Source: Diospyros lotus
Taxonomy: Eukaryota; Streptophyta; Magnoliopsida; Ericales; Ebenaceae
Assembly (NCBI RefSeq): GCF_014633365.1
Contig: NC_068345.1
Coordinates: forward strand, 13,276,058 to 13,340,057
DNA length: 64,000 bases
Reading direction: 5' to 3'
The position numbers were made by a program, and so were the translations under genes. Shown here one piece after another: positions 46,427 to 57,798 of this stretch. Position 1 is the first letter of the stretch. Each line of letters begins with the position of its first letter. The notes under the pieces were generated by a model, which worked only from the letters and a program-made list of their open reading frames with translations, was not told the DNA's origin and did no database searches.

Positions 46427-48971
46427 AGAATTTGGTCCTCTAAATTCGTACCTGGTTACTCAAACAACGAGGGGTAAAGACTCCTCATCTCTTCTTCTTA
46501 TTCTCACGTCGCCTCTTCTAACGAGTGTTGCTACCATTGCACTTTTTACAAGAGGAATTGATCGATTCCTCAAAATCTTTTCTTTTCACTCTAGAATGCT
46601 GATAAGCATCTCTTCATAAGACACATCTTCTCTATTTTCAAGATTCTGAAAATCAATCACATGCTGAGGATCTGGCACATACTTCCTCAATATCGAAACG
46701 TGAAACACATTATTAACATGGGACAACTGAGGTGGCAAAGCTAACTCATATGCCAAAGTCCCTATCCATCTCAAAATCTCAAACGGACCAATGTAACGAG
46801 GACTAAGCTTCCCTGTTATGCCAAATCTTCGCACACCTTTAATAAGCATGACTCTCAACCAAACATGGTCACCTACCTCAAACTTGAGGTCTCGTCGTCT
46901 CTTATCTACATAGCTCTTCTGTCTGTCTTGGGCTATTTTCATTCTAGCTTTGATAACTCGAATCTTTTCTGACGTTTGCTTGACAATTTTAGGACCTAAT
47001 AAAGCCCATCACCAATCTCTTCCCAACATATCGGCGATCGACATGGTCGCCCATACAAAGTCTCATAGGATGACATTCCAATACTTGAATGAAAACTATT
47101 ATTGTAGGCAGATTCTACTAAAGGTAGATGCTAATCCCAACTACCTTGAAATTCTAAAACAAAAGCTCTCAACATGTCCTCAAGAGTCCTGATAGTCCTC
47201 TCTAACTGACCGTCTATCTAATGATGAAATGTTGTACTATACTTCAACTGAGATCCTAATGCATCATGCAAAGCTCCCCAAAAGTGAGAAGCAAAACGAG
47301 GATCTCGATCCGATACAATACTGGCTAGAACATCATGTAATTTCACGATCTCCTCAATATAAATTTTGCAAATTGTTCAAATGATAAGTCTTCTTAATAG
47401 GTAGAAAATGGGCTAATTTAGTCAAACGGTCAATAATCACCCATATAGCATCATAGCCTCTAGTAGTCCTGGGTAAACCCATCACAAAATTCATAGTAAT
47501 ATTATCCCACTTCCACTCCAGAATAGGCAATGGAAGCAATAAACCTAAGGGTTTCTGATGTTCCGCTTTAACTTGCTAGCATACTGAACACTGTGAAATA
47601 TATCTGGCTACATCTTTCTTCATACCACTCCACCAATACTATCGCTTTAGGTTGTGGTACATCTTCGCAACACTTGGATGAATAGTGTAACGACTCTTAT
47701 GTGCTTCATTCAAAATCTCTTGCATAAGATTTTCATCATCGGGTATACAAATACGTCCCTGAAATAAGAGTATTCCATCACTCCGTATAGTATATACCAA
47801 AGGAGAAAGTTTCTCGATATCTGCTAAAATATGTGCCAACTTCTCATCTTTTGATTGTTGGTTCTTGAGTAAATCAAATAACTCGGGTTTTACTCTCATA
47901 TAAGCATAACTCATCACTATACTATCCTCTGGAGTTGAAATAGATAAAGCACCCAGTTGCTCCAATAACTTCCATTCTTAAACCATTATCATAGCCGTAA
48001 AAGCTCCTAACCGACTAAAAGCATCGGCTACTACATTAGCCCTTCCTATAGAATCTCACAGTCAAAGTCTTTAAATAACTCAACCCAACATCTTTACCTC
48101 ATGTTCAATTCTTTTTGGGATAGAAGATAATGTAAACTCTTATGATCTGTATAAATCTCAACTTTCTCACCATATAAATATTGTTACCATATCTTCAATG
48201 CAAATACTACTATTCCCAACTCCAAATCATGAGTAGGGTAATTCACTTCGTGATTCTTCAATTATCTAGAAGCATAAGTATTAACTCAACCTTAATGCAT
48301 CAATACGCAACCCAAACCTGAATGGGAAACATTACTGTAAATGGAATATTTCTCTCCACTTCTTAATATGGCTAAAACTGGTTCACTAATCAACTTCTGC
48401 TTCAATTCTTGGAAGGCATGTTCACACGTGTCATTCGATTCCAACTTCTCTCATTTCCTTGTTAGCTTAGTCATAGGGGAAGATAAATGAACAAATCCCT
48501 CAATGAATTGCCTATAATAGCCTACAAGACCTAAAAAGCTACGTATCTCTGCCACTATTGTCGGCCTTGGCTAATCCATAACTACTTTAGTCTTGTCTGA
48601 ATCCACTAAAATACCATCTCCAAACACCACATGTAACACCCCCTCTCCTAGAACTGCCCGAGAAGAGGTGTTAGTGGGGATAATAAAATAAACCAACTGA
48701 TAACTGAATTCTGATACCAATACTGTATATATCAATTAACTGTAATAAGACTCTGAGTCATCAAAAACTGAAATCATAATTGTATCTAAGGGAAATTCCC
48801 TAAACTGGAAATTAAAACGAATCTAAACTGATCAAGCACTAACTAACAACTAATAACTCCCAGACATCTTTGGTCTTGAGCGGCTCCACGTACACACACT
48901 ACTGGACACTGCTGCTAGGCCCTACGTCTGGTACTCCCCCACTAGGATCTGGAATGGTGAAGAGTACAATG

Positions 48972-48987
48972 TGAGCTACAAAGCTCA
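48972..48987 (-). other. Conserved LTR hairpin
   Basis: TGAGCT-ACAA-AGCTCA on the plus strand, perfect stem. Its reverse complement equals the hairpin at 20029. Confidence 0.75.
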
Positions 48988-49705
48988 GCAAGTAATAAAC
49001 TGGAAAGAATAACTGAAGTTAAATCGAAGAATATCGATACTGATAAAATACTTACTGAACTTGAACTGAGAGATATAGTAATCACTGAATGGCATTTATA
49101 AGATGTAATGCACATAAGCTGTAAACTAAATGCAGGTATGCAACTTTGGCCCATAGGCCCACATAACTGTAACACATACCTGACTGATCTGAGTCCTGCA
49201 AACATAAAAACTGTAAGCACATACTTTGGGCAATATGCCCCTAGCTCCCTGGTCGACATCAGGCGAGCATCTCATAACTGAGATATAATTGTACTGATAC
49301 TAGTGGGATCCCCGCGGACAAGCCGCCTGGCGCGCATAATGCAATGCTCATATAAGTGCTGGCACACGATATGTAGTGCTCCATATAAAGTCATGCTCAA
49401 TGCTCATACAATGTGTATGCACATAATCTCACAAAATAATGCTGACCATGTCATAATGAACTGCTAAACATGGTATATGATTTTTACTCGAAATATTGAG
49501 ATACAAATATTCTGAAAATTCTGAGTATAGGCATGGCATATTGGATTTAGTCATATCTTGGCATAAAAATTCAATATTTGAATAATTGAATATTTATATT
49601 AAATTTAATACTTGAATCAAGAATTTATTGGAAGCTATTTGGATGCCATTTGATACTATTTGGATGATTGAGAAAGTCTAAGGAGGAAATTTGAATGAAA
49701 AACAG

Positions 49706-50250
49706 CTCATTCGAATGAAAAAAATGGATTTCAGCAAGCTCATTCGAATGGCAGAAAACTCATTCGAATGACAGAGAATCATTCGAATGACAGAAGGCTC
49801 ATTCGAATGACTGATGATATTTCAAGGCTATTCGGATCTGATCTGGGACTCATTCGAATGACTCTCAAATTCATTCGAATGAATTTTGAAAATTTCCAAC
49901 ATTTGAACTGGCAAAACTCGACTCATTCGAATGCAACAGTAACCTTATTCGAATCAATTTGAAGATCATTCGAATGACAAGAAGGCTCATTCGAATGCTA
50001 GGCTATACAAAGCAACAACTTACTCACATCTTCAAGGGCTCATTCGAATGACAACAAGGCTCATTCGAATGACAGTCAAAAAACCTCAAAAATTCATACG
50101 AATGATACGATATCTCAGGACTCATTCGAATGACAAGGCACTCATTCGAATGACTGATACATTATAAGGGAAAAACATTACGATAACACTGAAACTTATT
50201 CGGATACCACTGAACTCATTCGAATGACAAAGAGGCTCATTCGAATGACT
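49706..50250 (-). repeat. Array of 16 perfect CATTCGAATG palindromes
   Basis: Sixteen exact copies of the 10-base palindrome, most of them inside CTCATTCGAATGAC, at irregular spacing of about 17-75 bases, plus degenerate copies (CTATTCGGATC, TTATTCGGATA, TCATACGAATG). Confidence 0.93.
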
Positions 50251-53131
50251 GGAAACTTATACAAAACGAAGCTTACGATAACAGAGACCAAATCTTGAAT
50301 CAAAACTTAGCTTCACTACACCATTCCAAAAGAAATCTTGGGAGAACAATCCCAATTGATATATAAACAACTTAAGGGATGATTTACTGATCATAACTAA
50401 TGTAAACATTTCAAGGAATATATACATGAACTGGCTGGTACTCACTGTACGCATGTAAATACATATATAAACATGCACTGAACTGAAATAACTCACTGTA
50501 ACGCACATATATGAATATACATGCACTGGAACTGATTCAATTATGGAAATCTGATATCCAACTCAATCAAGACCTGTAAGAAAGGATTACAGGGGAAGGA
50601 TACTTGCCTTATGATCTTCTTGATCGACTTAATGATCTCACGAGAGCCTCCTATGCAAGACTTGAACTCACTGCTCGTGCCTATATATATATATATACAC
50701 TGACTGTAACATAAATCTGAAACTTAAACAAAGAGTTGCTGAAACTGATGATCGAATGCTAAATACGATCCTGTAAGAAAGGTTTACACGGAGAAGAACT
50801 TGCCTTTCAAACTCTCTGATCGATCCAATGATCTAACAGAAGCCTCCAACGCAAAGCCTTTAATTCGCTGTTGAAGCTTCTTCTTCCCTCTGTTGTTCTT
50901 CACACGGCGAAGACAACATGGCTAATGACTATTATATATATACATATGCTTAAGAGAAACCCTAATGCCATCTCTCTCTCCTAATATAACTAGGAGTCTT
51001 TCAATCCGAATCCTCCTCACGGCTGGGATTAATTAATCCCTTAATCAAAATAATTCTATTTACTAATTGAATATTAACATCCAATCCGTAAATGACCAAC
51101 ACGTCCTTGCATTTAATTTCAAAAAATAAATAAATAATTAAATGCTATTTACTCAATAAAATCTAAATTGCCATATTAAATAATTAAATGGCAAATCCTC
51201 TTAATTAATTACTTCAATAATTAATTAACTAATTCTAAATAAATACTAGGCCCTCTAATGGGTCGTTACACCACATGACCTAGAAATCCAATTTGAGTGA
51301 GCCAAAACTCACACTTACTGAACTTGACGTATAGTTGCTCTTCTCCGAGCCTCTACAGTTCCAAAGTAAGATGCTCTGTATGCTCCTCTACATTGGGTGA
51401 GTAACTAGAATATCATCTATGAAGACAATAATGAAGTAATATAGGTACTCACGTAGAACTCGATTCATCAAATCCATGAAAACAACTAGGGCATTCGTCA
51501 ACCCAAATGGCATTACCACAAACTCGTAGTGTCCATAGCGAGTCCTAAAAGCAGTTTTCTGACTATCATCATCTCTAACTCGTACCTGATGGTATCCTAA
51601 TCTCAAATCTATCTCCGAGAATACCTTAGCTCCTCGCAACTGATCCAATATATAAGTTATCCACTAGAGGTAAAGGATACTTTGCCATCTGATTCAACTG
51701 GAAATAATCTATGCACAACCTTAAAGATCCATCTTTCTTCCTTACGAACAATACTGGTGCACCCCATAGGGATGAACTAGGTTAGATAAAACCCTTTTTT
51801 CTATTAATTTCTCTAACTGGGCTTTCAACTCCTTTAGCTAATTAGGTGTCATTCGATACGGAGCCTTAGAGATAGGCTGTGTACCAAGCAATAACTCAAT
51901 AGTAAACTCTGCTCCTCTCTGAGGAGGTAATCCTGGTAGCTCATCAAGGAAATATCTGAGAAATCTCATACTACTGGCACCTCAAACAACTTCTTCTTGC
52001 TACCCTCATCTATGGTAACAAAAGCTAGGTAAGCTTCACATCCATCACGCATCAGCTTCTCTACTTTCATCACTGAGATCATAGAAATCGTAGCTATAGG
52101 CTTGACTCCTTTATATATCTGAACCAGCTATCAAGGTAGATCAAAGTCAATAATCTTCTGTCAATGGTCAACTCTTGCATAATGCCATGACAACCAATCC
52201 ATGCCAAGGATCAAATTAAAATCCGTAACATCAAGAATTTATAAGTCTCCAAATAACTTCTTATCATGTACCTCAATCTCGTAATTCTCAAACATTTCTC
52301 TTGATAGCATATGCTTGCTGAACTACCGTGGTATAATCTACACTCTGAGCTCCTCCAAAAGCGTGGTAAATATCAACACGCAATTTTCTCTGAAATTTAG
52401 CAACCTTCTTAGCTTCAGTGGACACCAACTCTAAGGCCTATATAGTCAAGGCTGTAAACTTTGCCTCACATTGGGCCACTATCTTGGTACCTTACAACTC
52501 CTCAAACTCAAAAAAAAAAATCTGGTCCTTGACCCATGCTGGTTCTTGATTACCAATCTTCTGGCGGGCAGTCTCCCACCATCTCTTAGCTTAACCTCTG
52601 AATAAAAATGTGCTAAGTTGCACTCGGTGATCGTCTATACCATCGATAACATCCAATTCTCAACTGCTGCTGCATATGTCCCTCCATGGAATGCTGATGG
52701 TCTTAAGGCCATGAAATCCTTAAATAGCTAACTCCCTATATCTGTCTCCACAACTGGAGTTGTTGGAGCAACTGGCTTATCGCCTCTACTACCTCCTACT
52801 TCTTGGGGAACTTGTGATTCCCTTACCTTATTAGTAACTAGGGTATCTATCACCCTTATCAATCCTCTTAACATACCTCGCATCTTGACCATTCCCTGTC
52901 GTAGATTGAGACTAGACTCTCCTGGTGAGGCTGGTATGAACACTAGAACCTCGTCTTGCATAGAAGCAGTCTGACTGCGAGTACGGGGTCATCCACCTCT
53001 ATTACTCATCTTTCTACATCACCACTTAGAGTTAGAATACTATTAATTGGGCCAACTTATCTAACTAACCGACACAAGTCCTAACTCTACCCAACATCCT
53101 ATGTGTGTACGAGAGACTCCTCAAAACACTA

Positions 53132-53144
53132 CTCTTATACCAAT
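53132..53144 (-). promoter_or_regulatory. Primer binding site, mutated
   Basis: The minus strand reads TGGTATAAGAGTAG two bases after the 5' LTR; compare TGGTATCAGAGC. Confidence 0.75.
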
Positions 53145-54169
53145 ATTGTAACACCCCCTCTCCTAGAACTGCCCGAGAAGAGGTGTTACGGGGAAAATAA
53201 AATAAAATTGGCTAATAAACTAAAATCTGATACCATGACTGAACATCTCAATCAATTGGAATAAAAACTCTGAGTCAATATAGACTGAAAACCATAAACT
53301 CTGTCTAAGGGAAAATCCCTCAACTGAAATATAAAATAGATCTAAACTGCCAAAACACTACAAAACTCAACAGACTCCCAGACATCTTTTATCTTGAGTG
53401 GCTCCACGTAAACACACTATAACCACTACTGCTAGGCCCCATATCTGGTACTCTCCCGCTAGAACCTGGAAGGGTGAAGAGTACAAGGTAAGCTACAAAA
53501 GCTCAGCAAGTAATAAGCTGGAAAGAATACTGAAGCTGAATCAAAGAATATCGATACTGATAAATAACTCACTGAACTTGTACTGTATAATCACTGTCTG
53601 ATTGCATTCATAAAAATGTAATGCACATAAACTGTAAACTAAATGCAGGTATGCAACTTTGGCTCATAGGCCCACATAATCTGATAAAACATACCTGACT
53701 GATCTGAAACCTGCATACATAAAAACTATAAGCACATACTGTGGACAAAGCCCCTAGCCCCCTGATTGCCACCAAGCGAGCAACTCATAAACTGAGCTAA
53801 AACTGAAACTGATGGGATCCCCACGGACAAGCCGCCTAGCGCGCATAATGCAATGCAATGCTCACATAAATGCTAGTACACAATATGTAGTGCTCCATAT
53901 AAAGTCATGCTCAATGCTCATACCAAAATGTATGCACATAATCTCACAAAATAATGATGATCATGTTATAATAATACTGAACATGGTATGATCTTCATCT
54001 ATATATTAGAATACAAAGATTCAATGAACTATGATTTAGGGTATGGGTATGATTAACTTGTCATGTTCTGGCTTATGAATTCAATGTTGGAAGGTATTGA
54101 ATACATTAATTGAATTAAACTTGAATTAGGACTCACTGGAAGCTAAATTGGATTTCTGGAAAAGTCATC

Positions 54170-54540
54170 AGGATATCAGGAAGGATATCCGGATATGATG
54201 AAAGACATCCGAATTTGAAGAAGGCTCATCCGGATACACTGACATTCTAAGCAGAAGCTATTTGGATATACTGGGAAGTATTCAGATATGAATTAGGACA
54301 TCCGGATATGATTCTGGACATCTGGATATGATTCTGGTCATCCGGATATCTCACTAATGCATTCGGATATAACTGGGGACTATTAGAATGAAAAATTGAA
54401 CTTTTGAGGGAGGCATTCGGATATCAGGCAAGACAACCAGATATTATCTTGACCTTTCCGGATGTATAAACAAACCATTCGGATATCATACTCGAAGAAC
54501 TTTAGATACATCCGGATACGATACAAGGTATCCGGAAATT
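54170..54540 (-). repeat. Array of ATCCGGAT-type palindromes
   Basis: About 17 copies, intact or one base off (for example GGATATCCGGATATG and GACATCCGGATATG), at irregular spacing. Confidence 0.85.
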
Positions 54541-54555
54541 AGAACTTAGAGTAAT

Positions 54556-54850
54556 AGAACTTGCAATCCAAAATGGATAAGGATTAATGGAACTTGCAAT
54601 CCAAAATGGATGAGGATTAATGGAACTTGCAATCCAAAATGGATGAGGATTAATCGAACTTGCAATCCAAAATGGATGAGGATTAATAGAACTTGCAATC
54701 CAAAATTGATGTGGATTAATGGAACTTGCAATCCAAAATAGATAAGGATTAATGGAACTTGCAATCCAAAATGGATGAGGATTAATGGAACTTGCAATCC
54801 AAAATGGATGAGGATTAATAGAACTTGCAAACCAAAATGGATAAGGATTA
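54556..54850 (-). repeat. 33-bp minisatellite, 9 copies
   Basis: Same unit as at 45370, with three more copies than the partner LTR. Confidence 0.95.
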
Positions 54851-56360
54851 ATAGAACTTGCTCATAACTTCACTGTTATACACATATATATATATACGTC
54901 TCTGCTTACTGATATAAATTTGAAAACTACAATGAAGAACTGGAATAATCTAAAATCAAAACTGATATGAACCTATAATGGAAGGGATTATAGGAAGAAT
55001 ACTTGCCTGATAGAACTCTTTGATCGAACCCTGGAGCGATCCTAAAGACTCTAGTAAGCCTCTGCTATCTCTTGGCCTTTCTGTTCTTCACGCGGCGTGA
55101 AGAAAAGCTAAGCTAATGGGATCTATATATAGACATAAAGTTCTAGATCTCTTTCCTTTTATAATTTGGAATCTCTCTCCCAATTGAACTTGGAGACTCT
55201 CAAAACCTTCTCCTATTGGGACTAGGAGACTCTTAATCCAAATCCATCTCATACATGGATTCTCATTCTTCTTTAAATACATAGTCCCACTTAATTAATA
55301 ATAATACAAAAATTATTATTAAAACTCTCAAATAATAATAAAACTCCAAAATTACCTTCATGCCCTTGCATTTAATCCACAAAATAAATTCCATTTAAAT
55401 GCTATTTAAATACTATTATCTCAATTAAAAATCACTAGTTTGCCACCTTGGCAAATTCTTTAACTTCAAAATTAAAAAGAAATAAATGCTATTCTTTTCC
55501 TTCAAAATCTCTAAATTGCCACATTAAATAATTAATTGGCAAAATCGCTTAATCAAATCATTCTTGAATAAATACTGGACCCTCTAATGGGTCGTTACAA
55601 TGGAAGAACTCGTGCTCTTGCGGTGAGCCAAGAAGTGACTATGATGACCGCGGGAGTGATTGCAACACCCTTACATTGCTACCATAAGGGTGGATTTCAT
55701 AATGGCATTATTACATTTGCATGCATGTACTCTCATTTTCTGAGTCACTCACTTAGATGTCATTATCTAACTTGGGTGTTTCATACCCCTGGGACATTCA
55801 ACGTCCTAGGTATATTAGCATGCCAGGTACCCTGGAGACAAGTAGGAGAAAAGGCTACGAGGAGGCTAATATTTAGTTTAACCCCATGTTGTTCATGTGC
55901 TATAGATCTTATGTAACCTTTGGATTTATTTGAGTATTATGTCCTGCAGTGTATAAACAGGGGTTATATAAGGGTTGGTTTAACCTTTTATGCTGTTGAG
56001 GGTGTAAGTCGGGGTTACTATGTACTATGAACATGGTAAGAATTGTTTGTTGGATTCTGGAAGTTTTCAAATGGTGTTCTGTAAATAGCAGCTAGTATAC
56101 TCAAAGTTGTAAGAAGTGCATGTGTGTGAGTGTCCTGCAATTGTACCTACAGTGATGTGTTGTCTTTTGGAGTATTGAAGGTCATGAGCATTTCTCATTC
56201 TTGAAAGGAACTATAGTGGAAACCCCATTTATTTAGCTTTGATTAAGCTTTCAGGTTCGATCCAACGCTTCCGTTGGTAAGGGTTTCCATAATGCCCACG
56301 GCGATGTTAGCTTATATTTTGCATCATTATGTATTTAAAAAAGTAGGGCGTTACACCAAA

Positions 56361-56640
56361 TGAATATAAAACTAAAGTTTCATGAAAAATGTATAATAAG
56401 GAGAAAAAAATAATTTGATGAGAATGAAAATTAGATAAAAATATCGATTGAAAAATCTTTTAGAATTAATTATTTTACATATTTAGTTGATCATGCCATT
56501 TTCTCTTTTCAAAATAGGTTTGAAAAATTTAAAATATATGAAGATAATTTTGGTTTTCTTTATAATTTTGTTAAAATTGCTTGATAATGATAATTTCAAG
56601 AAAAATTGTTTAAATCTTGAAAACTTTCTAAAACATGACA
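56361..56640 (+). pseudogene. hAT transposase-like relic, part 2
   Basis: It continues from part 1 in order: NIKLKFHEKCIIRRKK, FDENEN, RINYFTYLVDHAI, RFEKFKIYEDNFGFLYNF and NCLNLENFLKHD. One or more frameshifts are present. It is broken again at 56641 by a second insertion and resumes at 61550. Confidence 0.87.
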
Positions 56641-56808
56641 TGGTGTGTCAAGTCCCGCTTTTGGATATGCCCACTAGCATAGGAACATCCAAAGAAAGTC
56701 CTTCGAAATGGGATACAAAAACAAGCATAACAAGAACTTCATATAATACATGGGCTCACTTCTAATAGGAGTGATAACCATTTTTACATCATTTCTTAAG
56801 GCTTCAAA

Positions 56809-57316
56809 AGCCATACACTTCTCAAAATAAATAAAGGGCACCAATAACATACAAAAAGAAATAACCCTCAACACTGGCCCTCCATACAAATCCCAAAATC
56901 TTTAGGTTGGGGGAGATCTCTATACATATCTAAAATCAACTTTGAGCCCCACTAAACTCCCCTTTTGCTACAGATTTTCCCTTACCTAAAATGACAACAA
57001 GTAACGAGTGAGCCACAAGACTCAGTAAACATATAATAAGCAAGGAAAAATAAATAAATAAAGCCATACACTTCTCAAAATAAATAAAGGGCACCAACAA
57101 CATACAAAAAGAAATAACCCTCAACACTGGCCTTCCACACAAATCCCAAAATCTTTAGGTCGGGGGAGATCTCTATACACGTCTAAAATCAACTTTAAGC
57201 CCCACTAAACTCCCATTTTGCTACAGATTTTCCCTTACCTAGAATGACAACAAGCAATGAGTGAGCCACAAGACTCAGCAAGCATATAATAAGCAAGGAA
57301 AAATAGTGAAGAGGTC
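56809..57316 (-). repeat. 254-bp tandem duplication in LTR
   Basis: The segment from GCCATACACTTCTCAAAAT to AAGCAAGGAAAAAT occurs twice in a row, start-to-start 254 bases. Each copy carries the hairpin (57003 and 57262: TGAGCC-ACAA-GACTCA, with one G-T pair). Confidence 0.92.
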
Positions 57317-57798
57317 GATATATGAAGACATGAATAATATAAGAGTTAAGGAAAGAACCACTACCCTCATATATAGAGACCATTAAAATCATGCCTTCTT
57401 CATTAAACCATGCTTTAATATATATATATGTATCATGTTGTCTTTCCTTACAACAAATCACATGTACACTTCACCATGGAAGATAACATTCACACACTTA
57501 GATCATAACACAATGCCCTTTTATCAACATAACTTATAGAACAAATATATATATATATATTACACATACAAAAATGCAGACACACCGCTGTTGCAGACGC
57601 ACCGCCTTTGTGGAATATCCCCATTTCTTTCTTCTTTCTTTGTGGACACACCGCCCCTTTTTTAACATTTCTTTCTTTGCAGACTAACCGCCTTTTTTGT
57701 CATGGCATGCCTTGGGGATATCCACTTATTTTTTTTCCACGCAAAATAATAGATGCGTTAAGGCAATATTATATATATGTATGCATACATATTCAAGC

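Larger units (their letters stand above)
48632..51270 (-). mobile_element. 2.64-kb solo LTR nested in reverse transcriptase
   Basis: Plus strand TGTAACACCCCC...GGTCGTTACA with perfect TSD CCACA (48627-48631 and 51271-51275). It has the same ends as the host element LTRs, so it is a sister subfamily. It lacks the 33-bp repeats and carries CATTCGAATG instead of TATCCGGATA palindromes (49706-50250). Minus-strand TATA-like runs lie near 50931-50950, so the array is transcribed. A duplicated TATA/leader block occurs at 50570-50720 and 50750-50950. Confidence 0.95.
46450..53040 (-). pseudogene. Chromovirus gag-pol relic, split by a solo LTR
   Basis: Gag starts near 53020 with SLNLRQGMVKMRGMLRGLIR (52728-52961). 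Reverse transcriptase (about 51850-51280, continuing at 48626) has [21 protein letters not shown] and FIDDIL (near 51410-51430). RNase H (about 48400-48000) has YTDHKSL. Integrase has H and C residues of the zinc region (47765-47560; HKSRYTIHPS), core DFVMGLPRT-like with N in place of the D (TMNFVMGLP), and RYIGPFEIL of the GPF/Y module. The chromodomain is near 46600-46480 (YEEMLISILE, SLEEAT). The first catalytic Asp of integrase is therefore changed, and stops are frequent. The first half of reverse transcriptase is cut off from the second by the nested LTR. Confidence 0.9.
44545..55599 (-). mobile_element. Complete Ty3/gypsy chromovirus (Tekay/Del-like), decayed
   Basis: It has exact ends (TGTAAC...GTTACA), perfect TSD ATGGA (44540-44544 and 55600-55604), two LTRs, a primer site, a polypurine tract and gag-pol with chromodomain, all on the minus strand. 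Total length is 11.06 kb, or about 8.4 kb without the solo LTR nested at 48632-51270. It is the same family as the plus-strand element at 18097-27160. Confidence 0.95.
53147..55599 (-). repeat. 5' LTR of chromovirus
   Basis: The longer copy: nine 33-bp repeats (54556-54850), TATCCGGATA-type palindromes (54170-54540), and a minus-strand TATA-like run (rc of about 55120-55132). It matches the 3' LTR outside the deleted block, with scattered differences. Confidence 0.93.
43235..56355 (+). mobile_element. Solo LTR (2.06 kb without nested element) in hAT relic
   Basis: It starts TGTAACATCCCAGATTTTC and ends AGGGCGTTACA, with perfect TSD CCAAA (43230-43234 and 56356-56360). The left piece (43235-44544) has a TATA box (CCTATAAATAAGG, 44127-44139). 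The right piece (55605-56355) completes the LTR. Between them lies a full minus-strand chromovirus. Related to the LTR at 65-1485. Confidence 0.93.

Noticed and set aside
49706..50250. CRISPR-like array of palindromic repeats
   Set aside because: The repeats are only 10 bases, the spacing is irregular, the array sits in a plant LTR with a TSD, and there are no cas-like genes.
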